Positions 18,603 to 27,749 of a stretch of 64,000 nt of DNA are shown here, piece by piece. A model generated the notes under the pieces. It was given only the letters and a program-made list of their open reading frames with translations, was not told the DNA's origin and made no database searches. A program made the position numbers and the translations under genes. This DNA is from Gemmatimonadota bacterium (GTDB lineage: Bacteria > Gemmatimonadota > Gemmatimonadetes > Palauibacterales > Palauibacteraceae), in the NCBI GenBank assembly GCA_022826685.1, contig JAJDUL010000015.1, forward strand, positions 1 to 64,000, given 5' to 3'. Positions within the stretch are counted from its first letter, which is position 1, and each line of letters starts with the position of its first letter.

Positions 18603-21293
18603 TTGGGTGACTCTCAACCGTCCACCGAGCTTTCCTCCCGTTACGACCCCGCGGGGCTCGAACAGCCGATGTACGAGCGCTGGGTCGAGGCGGGGCTGTT
18701 TCACGTTCCGGCCACGGACGTCGAGCGGCCCTACGTGATCGTGATCCCCCCGCCGAACGTCACCGCCGCGCTGCACATGGGTCACGGGCTCAACAACACC
18801 CTGCAGGATGTGCTCATCCGTCGTCGGCGGATGCAGGGGCACGACGCCCTGTGGGTGCCGGGCACGGATCACGCCGGGATCGCGACGCAGAACGTCGTCG
18901 AGCGGCAGTTGCGCGGAGATGGGCTCACACGCTTCGACCTCGGCCGGACCGACTTCGTCGCGCGCGTGTGGGAGTGGGTCGACGAGTACGGGGGACGGAT
19001 CATCGACCAGCTGCGCACCATCGGGTGTTCCTGCGACTGGGAGCGGACGCGGTTCACGCTCGACGAGGGACTCTCCAACGCGGTACGCGAGGTCTTCGTC
19101 CGCCTTTACGAGAAGGATTTGATCTACCGCGGCCGTTACATCATCAACTGGTGTCCCCGCTGCCGCACCGCGCTCTCGAACGAGGAAGCGGAGCACCGCG
19201 AGCTGGACGGGAAGCTCTACCGCCTGAAGTACCCTCTGGTGGCCGGCGGCCACGTCGAGGTTGCGACGACGCGCCCGGAGACGATGCTCGGCGATACCGG
19301 GCTCGCCGTCTCGCCTGGGGACGAGCGCTACCGAGGCCTCGTCGGCCAGGAGGCCGAACTGCCGCTCGTTGGGCGGCATCTCCCGATCGTCGCGGACGAA
19401 CACGTGGATCCGGAATTCGGATCGGGCGTGGTGAAGGTCACGCCCGCGCACGATCCGAACGACTTCGAGATCGGGCAGCGTCACGGGCTCGAAGCGCTCA
19501 ACGTAATGACGGACGGGGGGGCGATGAACGACGCCGTCCCGGAGGCCTACCGCGGCCTGGACCGTTTCGATGCGCGCGATCGCGTGGTGGCGGATCTCGA
19601 GGCGCGCGGCTGGCTCGTGGGCGTGGAGGACCATGCCCACGCCGTGGGGCGGTGCTATCGCTGCGACACCGTCGTCGAGCCGCGCCTGAGCCTCCAGTGG
19701 TTCGTCCGCATGAAACCCCTCGCGGAACCGGGGCTCGCCGCCTACGAGAGCGGGGAACTGCGCTTCCACCCCCCGCGGTTCGGCCGCGTGTACCGCAACT
19801 GGATGGAGAACATCCGCGACTGGTGCATCAGCCGGCAGCTGTGGTGGGGACACCGGATCCCGGTCTGGTATTGCGACGCCCCCGACTGCGGCGAACTCGT
19901 CGTCTCCACCGAGGACCCGGACGACTGCCCCGCCTGCGAAGGCGAGCTGCGCCAGGACGAGGACGTGCTGGATACGTGGTTCAGTTCCTGGCTGTGGCCC
20001 TTCTCGACGCTGGGCTGGCCGGAACGGACCGGGGACCTCCGGTCCTTCTATCCCACGGCGACGCTCGTCACGGCGCCCGAGATCCTCTTCTTCTGGGTGG
20101 CCCGCATGATCATGGCGGGCTTCGAGTTCATGGGAGAGTTGCCGTTCACCGACGTCCTGTTGAACGGGACCGTCCGGGACCACCTCGGCCGGCGCATGTC
20201 CAAATCCCTTGGGAACGGGATAGATCCTCTGGAAGTTGTTGAACTGTATGGTGCTGACGCCATGCGCTTCACGCTCGTTCGAGGATCTCCGCTCGGAACG
20301 GACATCCAGCTGGACTACGAGAACCTGGAAGCCGCGTTCCGTCCGGGGCGCAACTTCGCGAACAAGATGTGGAACGCGGCGCGTTTCGCGCTGCCGCACG
20401 CCCGCTGGGATGAGGCGAGGGACGCGCCGGAACCGACGGCGCTTGCGGACCGGTGGATCCGAAGCCGCCTCGCGCGGGTAGCGCACGAGATGGACGCGGC
20501 CTACGAAGGCTATCGTCTCCACGAGGCGGCGGAGGTCGGCCACTCGTTCGTGTGGGGAGATTTCTGCGACTGGTACTTGGAGTTGGCGAAGCACCGGCTG
20601 ACCGGGGACCGCGAATCGGCCCGGGACGTGGGACATACGCTGACGCTCGTGATGCGCGGCTGGCTTTCCCTCCTCCATCCGATCGTGCCCTTCGTCACGG
20701 AAGCGATCGCGGCGAGGTTGCCGGACGCGGATGCCGCGGGTTCGCTCGTCACGGGACCGTGGCCGGAATGCCCCGACGACTGGATCGACCCCGATGCGGA
20801 TGCGGGCATCGAGGCGCTGCAGGAGTTTGTCGGGGCGGTGCGAGCGCTGCGGGCGGAATACGGCGTTGAGCCGGGAACCCGGGTGCGGGTCCGGGTGACG
20901 GATGCGTCGCCGGCGCTCCGGTCGGCCCTGGCCGAGGAGGAGGGGAGCATCGCGCGCCTGGCGGGGTTGTCCGAGGTGGAGCGGGTAACGGAGGACGCCG
21001 GCGCGGCTTCCGTGGACGGAGCCGGGGCGCACGCCGTGCTCCGCTCGGGCGGGGGACTTTTCCTCCCGCTGGAGGGAGTCATCGACCTGGAGACCGAACG
21101 GGGGCGCATCCGTGCGGAGATGGAACGAACGGCGAATCTGCTCGCACGGAGCCGCGGAAAACTCGAGAACGCGGGCTTCCTCGGTAACGCGCCCGAGGAA
21201 GTCATTGAGCGGGAGCGGGAGAAGGTGACGTCGCTGGGAGCACAACGTACCCGCCTCGAGGAGAAGCTCCGATCGCTGCGGGCGGGGGTCTGA
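18603..21293 (+). CDS. valS: Valyl-tRNA synthetase
   Basis: Class Ia aminoacyl-tRNA synthetase charging tRNA-Val, 896 residues. The HIGH-type motif 'LHMGHG' is near residue 57 and the KMSKS motif appears as 'RMSKSLGNGIDP' near residue 531. 'PPPNVTAALHMGHGL' and 'WNAARF' match ValS, and the C-terminal coiled coil (from about residue 820) is the ValS arm. The start is TTG, with AGGAG eight bases upstream. It is the first gene of a run through an Ig-like gene, selA, purN and purH. Confidence 0.97.
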   Translation: MGDSQPSTELSSRYDPAGLEQPMYERWVEAGLFHVPATDVERPYVIVIPPPNVTAALHMGHGLNNTLQDVLIRRRRMQGHDALWVPGTDHAGIATQNVVERQLRGDGLTRFDLGRTDFVARVWEWVDEYGGRIIDQLRTIGCSCDWERTRFTLDEGLSNAVREVFVRLYEKDLIYRGRYIINWCPRCRTALSNEEAEHRELDGKLYRLKYPLVAGGHVEVATTRPETMLGDTGLAVSPGDERYRGLVGQEAELPLVGRHLPIVADEHVDPEFGSGVVKVTPAHDPNDFEIGQRHGLEALNVMTDGGAMNDAVPEAYRGLDRFDARDRVVADLEARGWLVGVEDHAHAVGRCYRCDTVVEPRLSLQWFVRMKPLAEPGLAAYESGELRFHPPRFGRVYRNWMENIRDWCISRQLWWGHRIPVWYCDAPDCGELVVSTEDPDDCPACEGELRQDEDVLDTWFSSWLWPFSTLGWPERTGDLRSFYPTATLVTAPEILFFWVARMIMAGFEFMGELPFTDVLLNGTVRDHLGRRMSKSLGNGIDPLEVVELYGADAMRFTLVRGSPLGTDIQLDYENLEAAFRPGRNFANKMWNAARFALPHARWDEARDAPEPTALADRWIRSRLARVAHEMDAAYEGYRLHEAAEVGHSFVWGDFCDWYLELAKHRLTGDRESARDVGHTLTLVMRGWLSLLHPIVPFVTEAIAARLPDADAAGSLVTGPWPECPDDWIDPDADAGIEALQEFVGAVRALRAEYGVEPGTRVRVRVTDASPALRSALAEEEGSIARLAGLSEVERVTEDAGAASVDGAGAHAVLRSGGGLFLPLEGVIDLETERGRIRAEMERTANLLARSRGKLENAGFLGNAPEEVIEREREKVTSLGAQRTRLEEKLRSLRAGV

Positions 21294-21303
21294 GGCGCGC
21301 CGG

Positions 21304-21320
21304 GCCCGGAACTTCCGGGC
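21304..21320 (+). terminator. Short GC hairpin after valS
   Basis: Seven-base perfect stem (21304-21310 with 21314-21320) with a three-base loop, 11 bases after the valS stop and with no U-tract. It may attenuate read-through or protect the valS 3' end; weak evidence. Confidence 0.3.
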
Positions 21321-21385
21321 AGGGGCCGGGAGCCCGCGCACGATTCGTCGCGTTCATCGCCGACGGGAAGCTCCTTTCGGCGATC

Positions 21386-22819
21386 ATGGCCCTCCTCATC
21401 ACGCTGGCGTGCGCAAGGGAGATGCCTCCGCCGGGCGCGCGGCCGGACGAGATCCCGCCGTCCATCGTCCGCATCCGCCCCGCGCCGGACTCGACGGTCG
21501 TCGACTTCGACGGTGCGCTCGAAATCCGTTTCAGCGAACCCGTGCGGATCCCGAACGGCCTTGCCAGGGAGATGTTCGTCACTCCGATGGAGGTGTACGA
21601 GGCGGAGACCGGATTCTCGGACCTGCGTCTCCGACCGGAGGATGGGTGGCGGGACAGCGTGGTGTACTGTTTCACGATTCCGACCGATGGGATCAACGAT
21701 CTCCTGCGCAACGGGATGGAAGTCCCCGTCGAATTCTGCTTTTCCACGGGAGCGGACATCCCGGAAGCCATGGTCGAGGGAGAAGTGGTTGACGCACTGA
21801 CGGCGCAACCGCTGGAGGAGGCGCGGGTCATCTTCTGGTCGGGCCCGGACTCCGTCCCGTACGGTGCCATCACGGACAGCGTCGGAAGGTTCGCGGCGCG
21901 CGGGTTGCCACCGGGTGAGTACGAGGCCTTCGGGTTCGTCGATCGCAATCGCAACCTGATTCCCGATCGCGCGCTGGAGTCCTATGACAGCGCGTCCGTG
22001 GCGGCCTCGCAGGACTCGCTGACGGAATTGAGGTTCGTCGTGGTGGCGCCGGATACGACGCCGCCCCTTCTCGCTCGCGCGCTCGTGGTGGGAAGCGAGA
22101 CGGTGCAACTCGAATTCGATGACTACCTTCTCAATCCCCAACCGGAGGAACCCGGCATCGCGATTCGGGACTCCGCGACGAACGAGGCGCTGGAAATCGT
22201 GGCCAGCCTCCTCGGTTCGGCCGACGAAGTGATCTTTCCCTCCGACTCCGCCGCGCTGGCGGATTCCGTTGCGGCGGCGGATTCCGCGGCCGTCGAGGAC
22301 TCGACGGCGGTCGGCGACACCGCGGCGGTGGAAGCTCCGAGCCCGGATTCCGCCGCCGCCGCGGCCTCCGATTCCGTCGCGGAGGAGGATCCCGTTCTTC
22401 CCTCGAGGTTCATCACCGTGCGGCTCGGGGCGGCGCTCGACTCCGGGACATACCGGGTTTCGGTTACGGGCGTAGTGAACGTGCGCGGTCTCGCGGGAGG
22501 CGGCGATACGTCCTTTGTGGCGGAGCCGGAGCCCCCGGCCGAGGACTCCGCCGCCGTGGCGGACTCTGCCGTCGTGACAGATTCTGCCGCCGTGGCGGAT
22601 TCTGCCGCCGCCGAGGGCGATTCCTTGGCGGTGGAGCAGGATTCGGTGCCACCGGCGGCGGACACGCTCGACATCCCCGGAGTTCCACCGGACACCCTCG
22701 GGGCGCCGCCGGACACTCTCGGGGCGCCGCCGGACACCCTTGGGGCGCCACCGGACACCGTCGCGGTACCACCGGACACGGCTGGAGCCCCGCCGGACCC
22801 GGTTCGACGGCGCCCATGA
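21386..22819 (+). CDS. Ig-like (SbsA-type) surface protein with Pro-Asp repeats
   Basis: Predicted exported protein of 477 residues. After a short hydrophobic start and a Cys at residue 9 comes an SbsA/Big_5-like immunoglobulin domain ('PPSIVRIRPAPDSTVVDFDGALEIRFSEPV'-type opening, about 20-120). A carboxypeptidase-regulatory-like segment follows (about 130-190, 'EGEVVDALTAQPLEEARV'), then low-complexity Ala-Asp-Ser runs and a tail of seven-residue PPDTLGA repeats. The N-terminal signal looks too short, so the true start may lie upstream at a non-standard codon; no ATG, GTG or TTG is in frame there. Function unknown; likely cell-surface or periplasmic. Confidence 0.7.
   Translation: MALLITLACAREMPPPGARPDEIPPSIVRIRPAPDSTVVDFDGALEIRFSEPVRIPNGLAREMFVTPMEVYEAETGFSDLRLRPEDGWRDSVVYCFTIPTDGINDLLRNGMEVPVEFCFSTGADIPEAMVEGEVVDALTAQPLEEARVIFWSGPDSVPYGAITDSVGRFAARGLPPGEYEAFGFVDRNRNLIPDRALESYDSASVAASQDSLTELRFVVVAPDTTPPLLARALVVGSETVQLEFDDYLLNPQPEEPGIAIRDSATNEALEIVASLLGSADEVIFPSDSAALADSVAAADSAAVEDSTAVGDTAAVEAPSPDSAAAAASDSVAEEDPVLPSRFITVRLGAALDSGTYRVSVTGVVNVRGLAGGGDTSFVAEPEPPAEDSAAVADSAVVTDSAAVADSAAAEGDSLAVEQDSVPPAADTLDIPGVPPDTLGAPPDTLGAPPDTLGAPPDTVAVPPDTAGAPPDPVRRRP
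22688..22792 (+). repeat. 21-base tandem repeat in the Ig-like gene
   Basis: Five consecutive 21-base units encode the heptapeptide PPDTLGA with drift in the last two copies (PPDTVAV, PPDTAGA). The first three units differ by only a few third-position changes, indicating recent slippage-type duplication. The repeat forms the extended C-terminal tail. Confidence 0.85.
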
Positions 22820-24192
22820 TGGACCCGCGCCGCCGGCTCCCCTCCATGGACGCGCTCCTCAAGGAGCCTGAGGTCGTGCCCCTCATCGACCGCTACGGCC
22901 GCGAAACGGTGAAGGATTCGCTCCGCCGGGCCCTGGACCGTGCCCGCGCGGGAGCCGATCCGGAGCGGTCCGGACCGGCCGATCTCCTCCGGGCGGCGGA
23001 ACGCGATCTGGAGACGCGATCCCGGCCGTCGCTGCGGCGGACGCTGAACGGAACGGGCGTCGTGCTCCACACCAACCTCGGCCGGGCTCCGCTCGCCGAC
23101 GCGGCAGGTCGCGCCCAGGCGGAGGCCGCCGGCTACGGGAACGTGGAACTCTCCCTTGCGACGGGCCGCCGCGGCTCGCGATACGACCACTGCAGCGACG
23201 TCGTGTGCGAGCTGACGGGTGCGGCGGCGGCGATCATCGCAAACAACAACGCGGCGGCCGTGGCGCTCGTCGTGAACGAACTGGCACGGGGTCGCGAGGT
23301 GCTCGTGTCACGCGGGGAACTCGTCGAAATCGGAGGCACGTTCAGGATCCCCGACGTCGTGGGGCGGAGCGGCGGCCGGTTGCGGGAGGTCGGCACGACG
23401 AACCGGACGAGAGTCTCCGACTATGCGGCGGCCATCAACGAATCGACCGGGCTCATCCTGCGAGTCCACCCCTCGAACTACCGGGTCGAGGGCTTCTCGG
23501 CGCGCCCCTCGCTCGCGGCGCTGGTCTCTCTCGCGCGGGAGCGCGGGATCCCGCTCGCACACGACCTCGGCTCCGGACTGCTCGACGCCGGTCTCCTGCC
23601 CGGCTTCCCGGAGGGACCCACCGCGCGGGGATCGCTGGCGGCGGGCGTCGACCTCGCGACGTGGAGCGGCGACAAGCTCCTCGGGGGGCCGCAGGCCGGG
23701 ATCATCGCCGGCGACCCGGCGTTGATCGGGCGTTTGCGCCGGAATCCCCTGCTGCGGGCGTTTCGGGTGGACAAGACGACGCTCGCCGCCCTCGAGGCCA
23801 CGCTGATGCTCTACCGCGACCCGGAGCTTGCCGTCCGGCGCATACCGGCGCTGCGGATGCTGCGCGAGCCGGTGGAGACGGTCGAAGCCCGCGCGGCCGC
23901 CGCACGCCTCGAGCCTCCACCGAGAAGTGGAGCCCGCGTGGAGGTGGTCCGGACCGAGTCCATGGTCGGAGGAGGCGCCTTTCCGGGCTTCGCGATTCCT
24001 TCGGCCGGTTGGGCCGTGACGGGGATCGATGTCGAGCGGCTCGCGGCGGAGTGCCGCGCCGGTCCGGTGCCGCTCATCGGCCGCATCGAGCGTGCGGCAT
24101 TCATCGTCGATGTGCGGACCCTGCCCGGGGAGGAGGCGGCCCGAGCCGCCGAAGCTCTCACGTCGGCGCTCACCAGGGTCGCCGATGTCTGA
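22816..24192 (+). CDS. selA: L-seryl-tRNA(Sec) selenium transferase SelA
   Basis: PLP-dependent enzyme that converts Ser-tRNA(Sec) to Sec-tRNA(Sec) using selenophosphate. The 458-residue length is typical. Conserved features: 'RRTLNGTGVVLHTNLGRAPL' at about 75-95, 'GRRGSRYDH', 'GTTNRTRVSDY', and the PLP lysine in 'WSGDKLLGGPQAG' (Lys287). The ATG overlaps the previous stop, and the stop overlaps purN by eight bases. No selB, selD, tRNA(Sec) or recognisable selenoprotein is in this window, so the rest of the pathway must lie elsewhere if it exists. Confidence 0.93.
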   Translation: MMDPRRRLPSMDALLKEPEVVPLIDRYGRETVKDSLRRALDRARAGADPERSGPADLLRAAERDLETRSRPSLRRTLNGTGVVLHTNLGRAPLADAAGRAQAEAAGYGNVELSLATGRRGSRYDHCSDVVCELTGAAAAIIANNNAAAVALVVNELARGREVLVSRGELVEIGGTFRIPDVVGRSGGRLREVGTTNRTRVSDYAAAINESTGLILRVHPSNYRVEGFSARPSLAALVSLARERGIPLAHDLGSGLLDAGLLPGFPEGPTARGSLAAGVDLATWSGDKLLGGPQAGIIAGDPALIGRLRRNPLLRAFRVDKTTLAALEATLMLYRDPELAVRRIPALRMLREPVETVEARAAAARLEPPPRSGARVEVVRTESMVGGGAFPGFAIPSAGWAVTGIDVERLAAECRAGPVPLIGRIERAAFIVDVRTLPGEEAARAAEALTSALTRVADV

Positions 24193-24853
24193 CGCCGTGA
24201 GGATCGCCGTCCTCGCGTCGGGAGGCGGTTCCAACTTCCAGTCGCTCGTCGATCGCTTCCACCGCGCGGACAGCCCGGAGCGCGAGGTCGTCGGCGTGAT
24301 TGCGAGCCGCGAGGGGGCCGGCGTTCTCGAGCGGGCGCGGCGGGCCGGGGTGGCGTCGGCGGTCTCGCCCCCGGCATCGATGAGCGACGGGGCGGCGACC
24401 TTCCTTCGCCGCACGCTGGACGAGTGGGGAAGCGACATCGTGGTCCTGGCCGGCTACATGAAACTCGTGCCCGAAGCCGTCGTGCGGGCGTACTGGGGGA
24501 GGATCCTGAACATCCACCCCGCGCTGCTGCCCTCGTTCGGGGGCCGGGGCATGTACGGCGCCCGCGTGCATCGCGCGGTGATCGACGCCGGCGTCCGGAT
24601 CACCGGAGCGACCGTCCATTTCGTCGACGAGGCGTACGACCGGGGTCCGATTCTGTGCCAGTGGCCGGTGCCCGTGCTCGCGGGCGATACTCCGGAGTCC
24701 GTCGCGGCCCGCGTACTGACGGTGGAGCACCGGATTCTGCCCGCGGCCGTGGAAGCGCTCGCTTCGGGGGCGGTTCGTCTGGAAGCGGACCGTCGGGTCC
24801 GCTGGGTTCGCGAGTGGTTCGAGACAGAGACGTTCACCAACCGGGAAGGATGA
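24185..24853 (+). CDS. purN: Phosphoribosylglycinamide formyltransferase
   Basis: Third step of purine synthesis: transfers formyl from 10-formyl-THF to GAR. The 222-residue protein has 'IAVLASGGGSNFQSLVD' at the N-terminus, 'VLAGYMKLV', the catalytic 'NIHPALLPSFGG' with Asn-His, and 'GATVHFVDEAYDRGPI' with the catalytic Asp. 'GGRGMYGARVH' replaces the usual G-x-H-A-H-loop wording but keeps the pattern. The start overlaps the selA end by eight bases and purH follows immediately, so purN and purH are coupled. Confidence 0.94.
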   Translation: MSDAVRIAVLASGGGSNFQSLVDRFHRADSPEREVVGVIASREGAGVLERARRAGVASAVSPPASMSDGAATFLRRTLDEWGSDIVVLAGYMKLVPEAVVRAYWGRILNIHPALLPSFGGRGMYGARVHRAVIDAGVRITGATVHFVDEAYDRGPILCQWPVPVLAGDTPESVAARVLTVEHRILPAAVEALASGAVRLEADRRVRWVREWFETETFTNREG

Positions 24854-24859
24854 GTGGGG

Positions 24860-26449
24860 ATGCCGACTGCGCTCGTGAGCGTTTCGGACAAGACGGGGAT
24901 CGAGGACTTCTGTGCGGGACTGATCGCGCGGGGCTGGGAGATCGCGTCCACGGGAGGGACGATGCGGGCGCTGCTCGCGGCGGGACTGGAGGTCCGCGGC
25001 GTGAGCGACCTGACCGGCCATCCGAAGATGCTCGGCGGCCGAGTGAAGACGCTGCACCCGAGGGTGCACGGCGGGATCCTGGCCCGGCGCGAGGTGGCGG
25101 ACGACCTGGACCAGCTTGCCGCGCACGGGATGGTTCCCATCGACCTCGTGGCCGTGAACCTGTACCCGTTCCGCGAGACCGTGGCCGGCGGGGACGTCAC
25201 GCTCGCGGAGGCGCTGGAGCAGATCGACATCGGCGGCCCGACGATGCTCCGGGCATCGGCGAAGAACCATCCATCCGTCTGGTCGGTGTGCGATCCGGCC
25301 GACTACGGGCGGGTGCTCGACGCCCTCGATGCCGGGGACGCGCCGGAGACACCGGAGCTGAGGCGGGAGCTGGCGGCCAAGGTGTTCGGGCACACAGCGG
25401 CCTATGACGCGGCGATCACCCGCTACCTGACCCGGCCGGATGGAACGACGGAGTCGACCGACATCGCGGCGGAAGAGGCCGTCGTCTCGCTCCTGCGCGT
25501 GCAGCCGCTGCGGTACGGGGAGAATCCGGACCAGGAGGCCGCCTTCTTCCGCGACGGGTCGGGTCCGCCGCGGGGGATTCCCGCGCTCGCGCAACTGCAC
25601 GGCCGGGAACTCTCGTTCAACAACATTCTCGACGTGGACGGGGCCCTCACCGCGATCGCGCCCTTCGTGTCCGGCGAGCGCGCCGCCTGCGCGGTCCTCA
25701 AGCACTCGACGCCGTGCGGCCTCGCCGTCGGCGCATCCCCGCTCGAGGCCTACGAGAAGGCACTCGCGTGCGACCCCGTGTCGGCGTTCGGCTCCGTCAT
25801 CGCCTTCACGGACACGCTCACGGAGGCCGTCGCGGAAGCCCTCTCCCGGAACTTCGTGGAATGCGTCGTGGCCCCGGGATACTCGGAGGATGCGCTCCGC
25901 ATCCTGCGGGCGAAGAAGAACATCCGGATCCTGAAGCCCGAATCGGGCGCGGCGCCCGACGCGGGCGGCCATCTGCAGGAAGGGGTCGAAGTGCGCGGCG
26001 TGCGCGGCGGGGTGCTGCTGCAGGCGGCGCCCCGGCCGGCGTGCGAGGTGAATCGGGGGGGCGACGTCCCCACGGCGCGGGTCCCGAGCGACGCGGAGTG
26101 GGACGATCTCGCGTTCGCGTGGTCCGCGGTGCAGAGCGTGAAATCGAACGCGATCCTGCTCGCGCGCGATGGGGCGTCGATCGGAATCGGCGCGGGGCAG
26201 ATGAGCCGCGTCGACTCGGTGGAGATCTCGATCCGCAAGGCCCGTGCGCAGGGGTTCGACGTGGCGGGCGCCGTCCTCGGGTCCGACGCGTTCTTCCCCT
26301 TCCGCGACGGCATCGATGCTGCCGCCGCCGCCGGGGTGACCGCGATCGCGCAGCCGGGCGGGTCGAAGCGCGATGCGGAAGTCATCGAAGCCGCGAACGA
26401 GCACGGCATCGCCATGGTCTTCACCGGACGGCGGCTCTTCCGGCACTAG
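24860..26449 (+). CDS. purH: Bifunctional AICAR formyltransferase / IMP cyclohydrolase
   Basis: Last two steps of IMP synthesis in one 529-residue cytoplasmic enzyme. The N-terminal IMP cyclohydrolase (MGS-like) domain has 'ALVSVSDKTGIEDF', 'STGGT' and 'KMLGGRVKTLHPRVHGGIL'. The C-terminal transformylase has 'LRYGENPDQ', 'LSFNNILD', 'KHSTPCGLA' and 'NAILLARDG...GAGQMSRVDSV'. ATG at 24860 has GGAAGGA nine bases upstream; a GTG six bases earlier is an alternative. Confidence 0.97.
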   Translation: MPTALVSVSDKTGIEDFCAGLIARGWEIASTGGTMRALLAAGLEVRGVSDLTGHPKMLGGRVKTLHPRVHGGILARREVADDLDQLAAHGMVPIDLVAVNLYPFRETVAGGDVTLAEALEQIDIGGPTMLRASAKNHPSVWSVCDPADYGRVLDALDAGDAPETPELRRELAAKVFGHTAAYDAAITRYLTRPDGTTESTDIAAEEAVVSLLRVQPLRYGENPDQEAAFFRDGSGPPRGIPALAQLHGRELSFNNILDVDGALTAIAPFVSGERAACAVLKHSTPCGLAVGASPLEAYEKALACDPVSAFGSVIAFTDTLTEAVAEALSRNFVECVVAPGYSEDALRILRAKKNIRILKPESGAAPDAGGHLQEGVEVRGVRGGVLLQAAPRPACEVNRGGDVPTARVPSDAEWDDLAFAWSAVQSVKSNAILLARDGASIGIGAGQMSRVDSVEISIRKARAQGFDVAGAVLGSDAFFPFRDGIDAAAAAGVTAIAQPGGSKRDAEVIEAANEHGIAMVFTGRRLFRH

Positions 26450-26492
26450 CATCCTTCGTCCGAGGCCGAACGGCGCGGCGGGGAGGGGTTGC

Positions 26493-26521
26493 GAAACACG
26501 CGGCGCCGGAGCGGTTATATT
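26493..26521 (+). promoter_or_regulatory. Possible promoter of msrP
   Basis: TATATT (26516-26521) is an AT-rich -10-like hexamer standing out in GC-rich sequence, with a weak -35 GAAACA 17 bases upstream. The purH-msrP gap of 148 bases contains no other recognisable element. Confidence 0.35.
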
Positions 26522-26597
26522 TCAAGCGGGCAGCGCCGCAGGCGAAGCGGCCGGCGACCGGCGGGGACCGGGGGCCGAACGGCAAGGGAGAATCTCC

Positions 26598-27629
26598 ATG
26601 GCGAACATTCATATTCCGCCCGGCTGGCGGATCGGGGAGAGCGAAGCGACGCCGGAGTCGGTGTACCTCGACCGGCGGCAGTTCGTGGCCCGCATGGGCG
26701 GGGGAGCGATCCTTGCCGCCACCTCGCTCGCGTGCCGGCCGGGGGGAGCGGCGGGAGCCCAGCAGCGCGGCCCCCTCGACAACATCCCGGACACGCCGAC
26801 CGCGGATCTCTATCCTGCCGCGGTGAACGATCCGCGCTTCACGCCCGGCGACCGCCACAAGGAGGTCTCGCCGGAGGAGATCGTGGCCACGTACAACAAC
26901 TTCTACGAGTTCGGCACGGACAAGGACGGAGTGTGGCGCAACGTCGGTCCGTTCGAGGCCCGCCCGTGGGAACTGGAGGTCACCGGCCTCGTCGAGAATC
27001 CGGGCGTCTACGACCTCGTGGAGCTGGAGCGCGCCTTCCCCCTCGAGGAACGGATCTACCGGCACCGCTGCGTGGAGCGGTGGTCCGTTGTCGTGCCGTG
27101 GATCGGCTTCCCGCTCGCCCGGCTGCTGGAGCGGGTGCAGCCGCGAAACGATGCCCGCTATGTCGGCTTCGTGACCTTCAACCGGCCGGAGCAGGCCTTC
27201 GGGCAGAAGACGCAGACCTGGTACAAGTGGCCCTACTACGAAGGGCTTCGCATGGACGAGGCGATGAACGAACTTGCCTTCGTCGCTACGGGCATGTACG
27301 GCCATCCGCTTCAGAAGCAGAACGGCGCGCCGGTCCGCATCCACGTGCCATGGAAGTATGGCTACAAGAGCCCGAAGAGCATCGTCCGCATTGACATCAC
27401 CGACGAGGTGCCGACGACCTTCTGGAACGACCTGCAGCCGTCCGAATACGGCTTCTACTCGAACGTGGATCCCGGCGTGCCCCACCCCCGCTGGTCCCAG
27501 GCGCAGGAGGAAATCGTCGGCACCGGACAACGGGTTCCGACGCTCCCCTTCAACGGATACGGCGAGTGGGTGGGGGAACTCTACGGCGGTCGCGTGACGC
27601 CGGTCGGAGACGTGCCGCACGCCCGCTGA
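26598..27629 (+). CDS. msrP: MsrP-like molybdopterin sulfoxide reductase subunit
   Basis: Periplasmic molybdenum enzyme of the sulfite-oxidase fold; E. coli MsrP repairs methionine sulfoxide in envelope proteins. The 343-residue protein has a twin-arginine signal ('DRRQFVARMGGG', Arg near 31-32), 'NNFYEFG' and the Mo-ligand Cys158 in 'YRHRCVERW', then 'NGAPVRIHVPWKYGYKSPKSI'. AAGGGAG six bases upstream supports the ATG. The usual haem-b membrane partner MsrQ is not next to it; the next genes are cytochrome oxidase subunits behind their own promoter. Confidence 0.92.
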   Translation: MANIHIPPGWRIGESEATPESVYLDRRQFVARMGGGAILAATSLACRPGGAAGAQQRGPLDNIPDTPTADLYPAAVNDPRFTPGDRHKEVSPEEIVATYNNFYEFGTDKDGVWRNVGPFEARPWELEVTGLVENPGVYDLVELERAFPLEERIYRHRCVERWSVVVPWIGFPLARLLERVQPRNDARYVGFVTFNRPEQAFGQKTQTWYKWPYYEGLRMDEAMNELAFVATGMYGHPLQKQNGAPVRIHVPWKYGYKSPKSIVRIDITDEVPTTFWNDLQPSEYGFYSNVDPGVPHPRWSQAQEEIVGTGQRVPTLPFNGYGEWVGELYGGRVTPVGDVPHAR

Positions 27630-27642
27630 GGTTTCGGCGGGC
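27621..27642 (+). terminator. Weak hairpin at the msrP stop
   Basis: Six-base inverted repeat (27621-27626 with 27637-27642) spanning the msrP stop codon, just ahead of the oxidase promoter. No U-tract; possible weak terminator. Confidence 0.25.
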
Positions 27643-27650
27643 GGGGCTCC

Positions 27651-27679
27651 TTGACCCGCCCGCCATGCCCGGCTAGAGT
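27651..27679 (+). promoter_or_regulatory. Predicted promoter of the cytochrome oxidase operon
   Basis: TTGACC (27651-27656) and TAGAGT (27674-27679) are separated by exactly 17 bases. A transcript would start near 27686, giving a leader of about 64 bases before the TTG start of subunit II. Confidence 0.6.
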
Positions 27680-27749
27680 CCCGCGGGCCCCGTGGTTGCG
27701 GAGCCCGCCCTGAATTCGAGATTTCCCCGAAACACATATAGATACGCCC

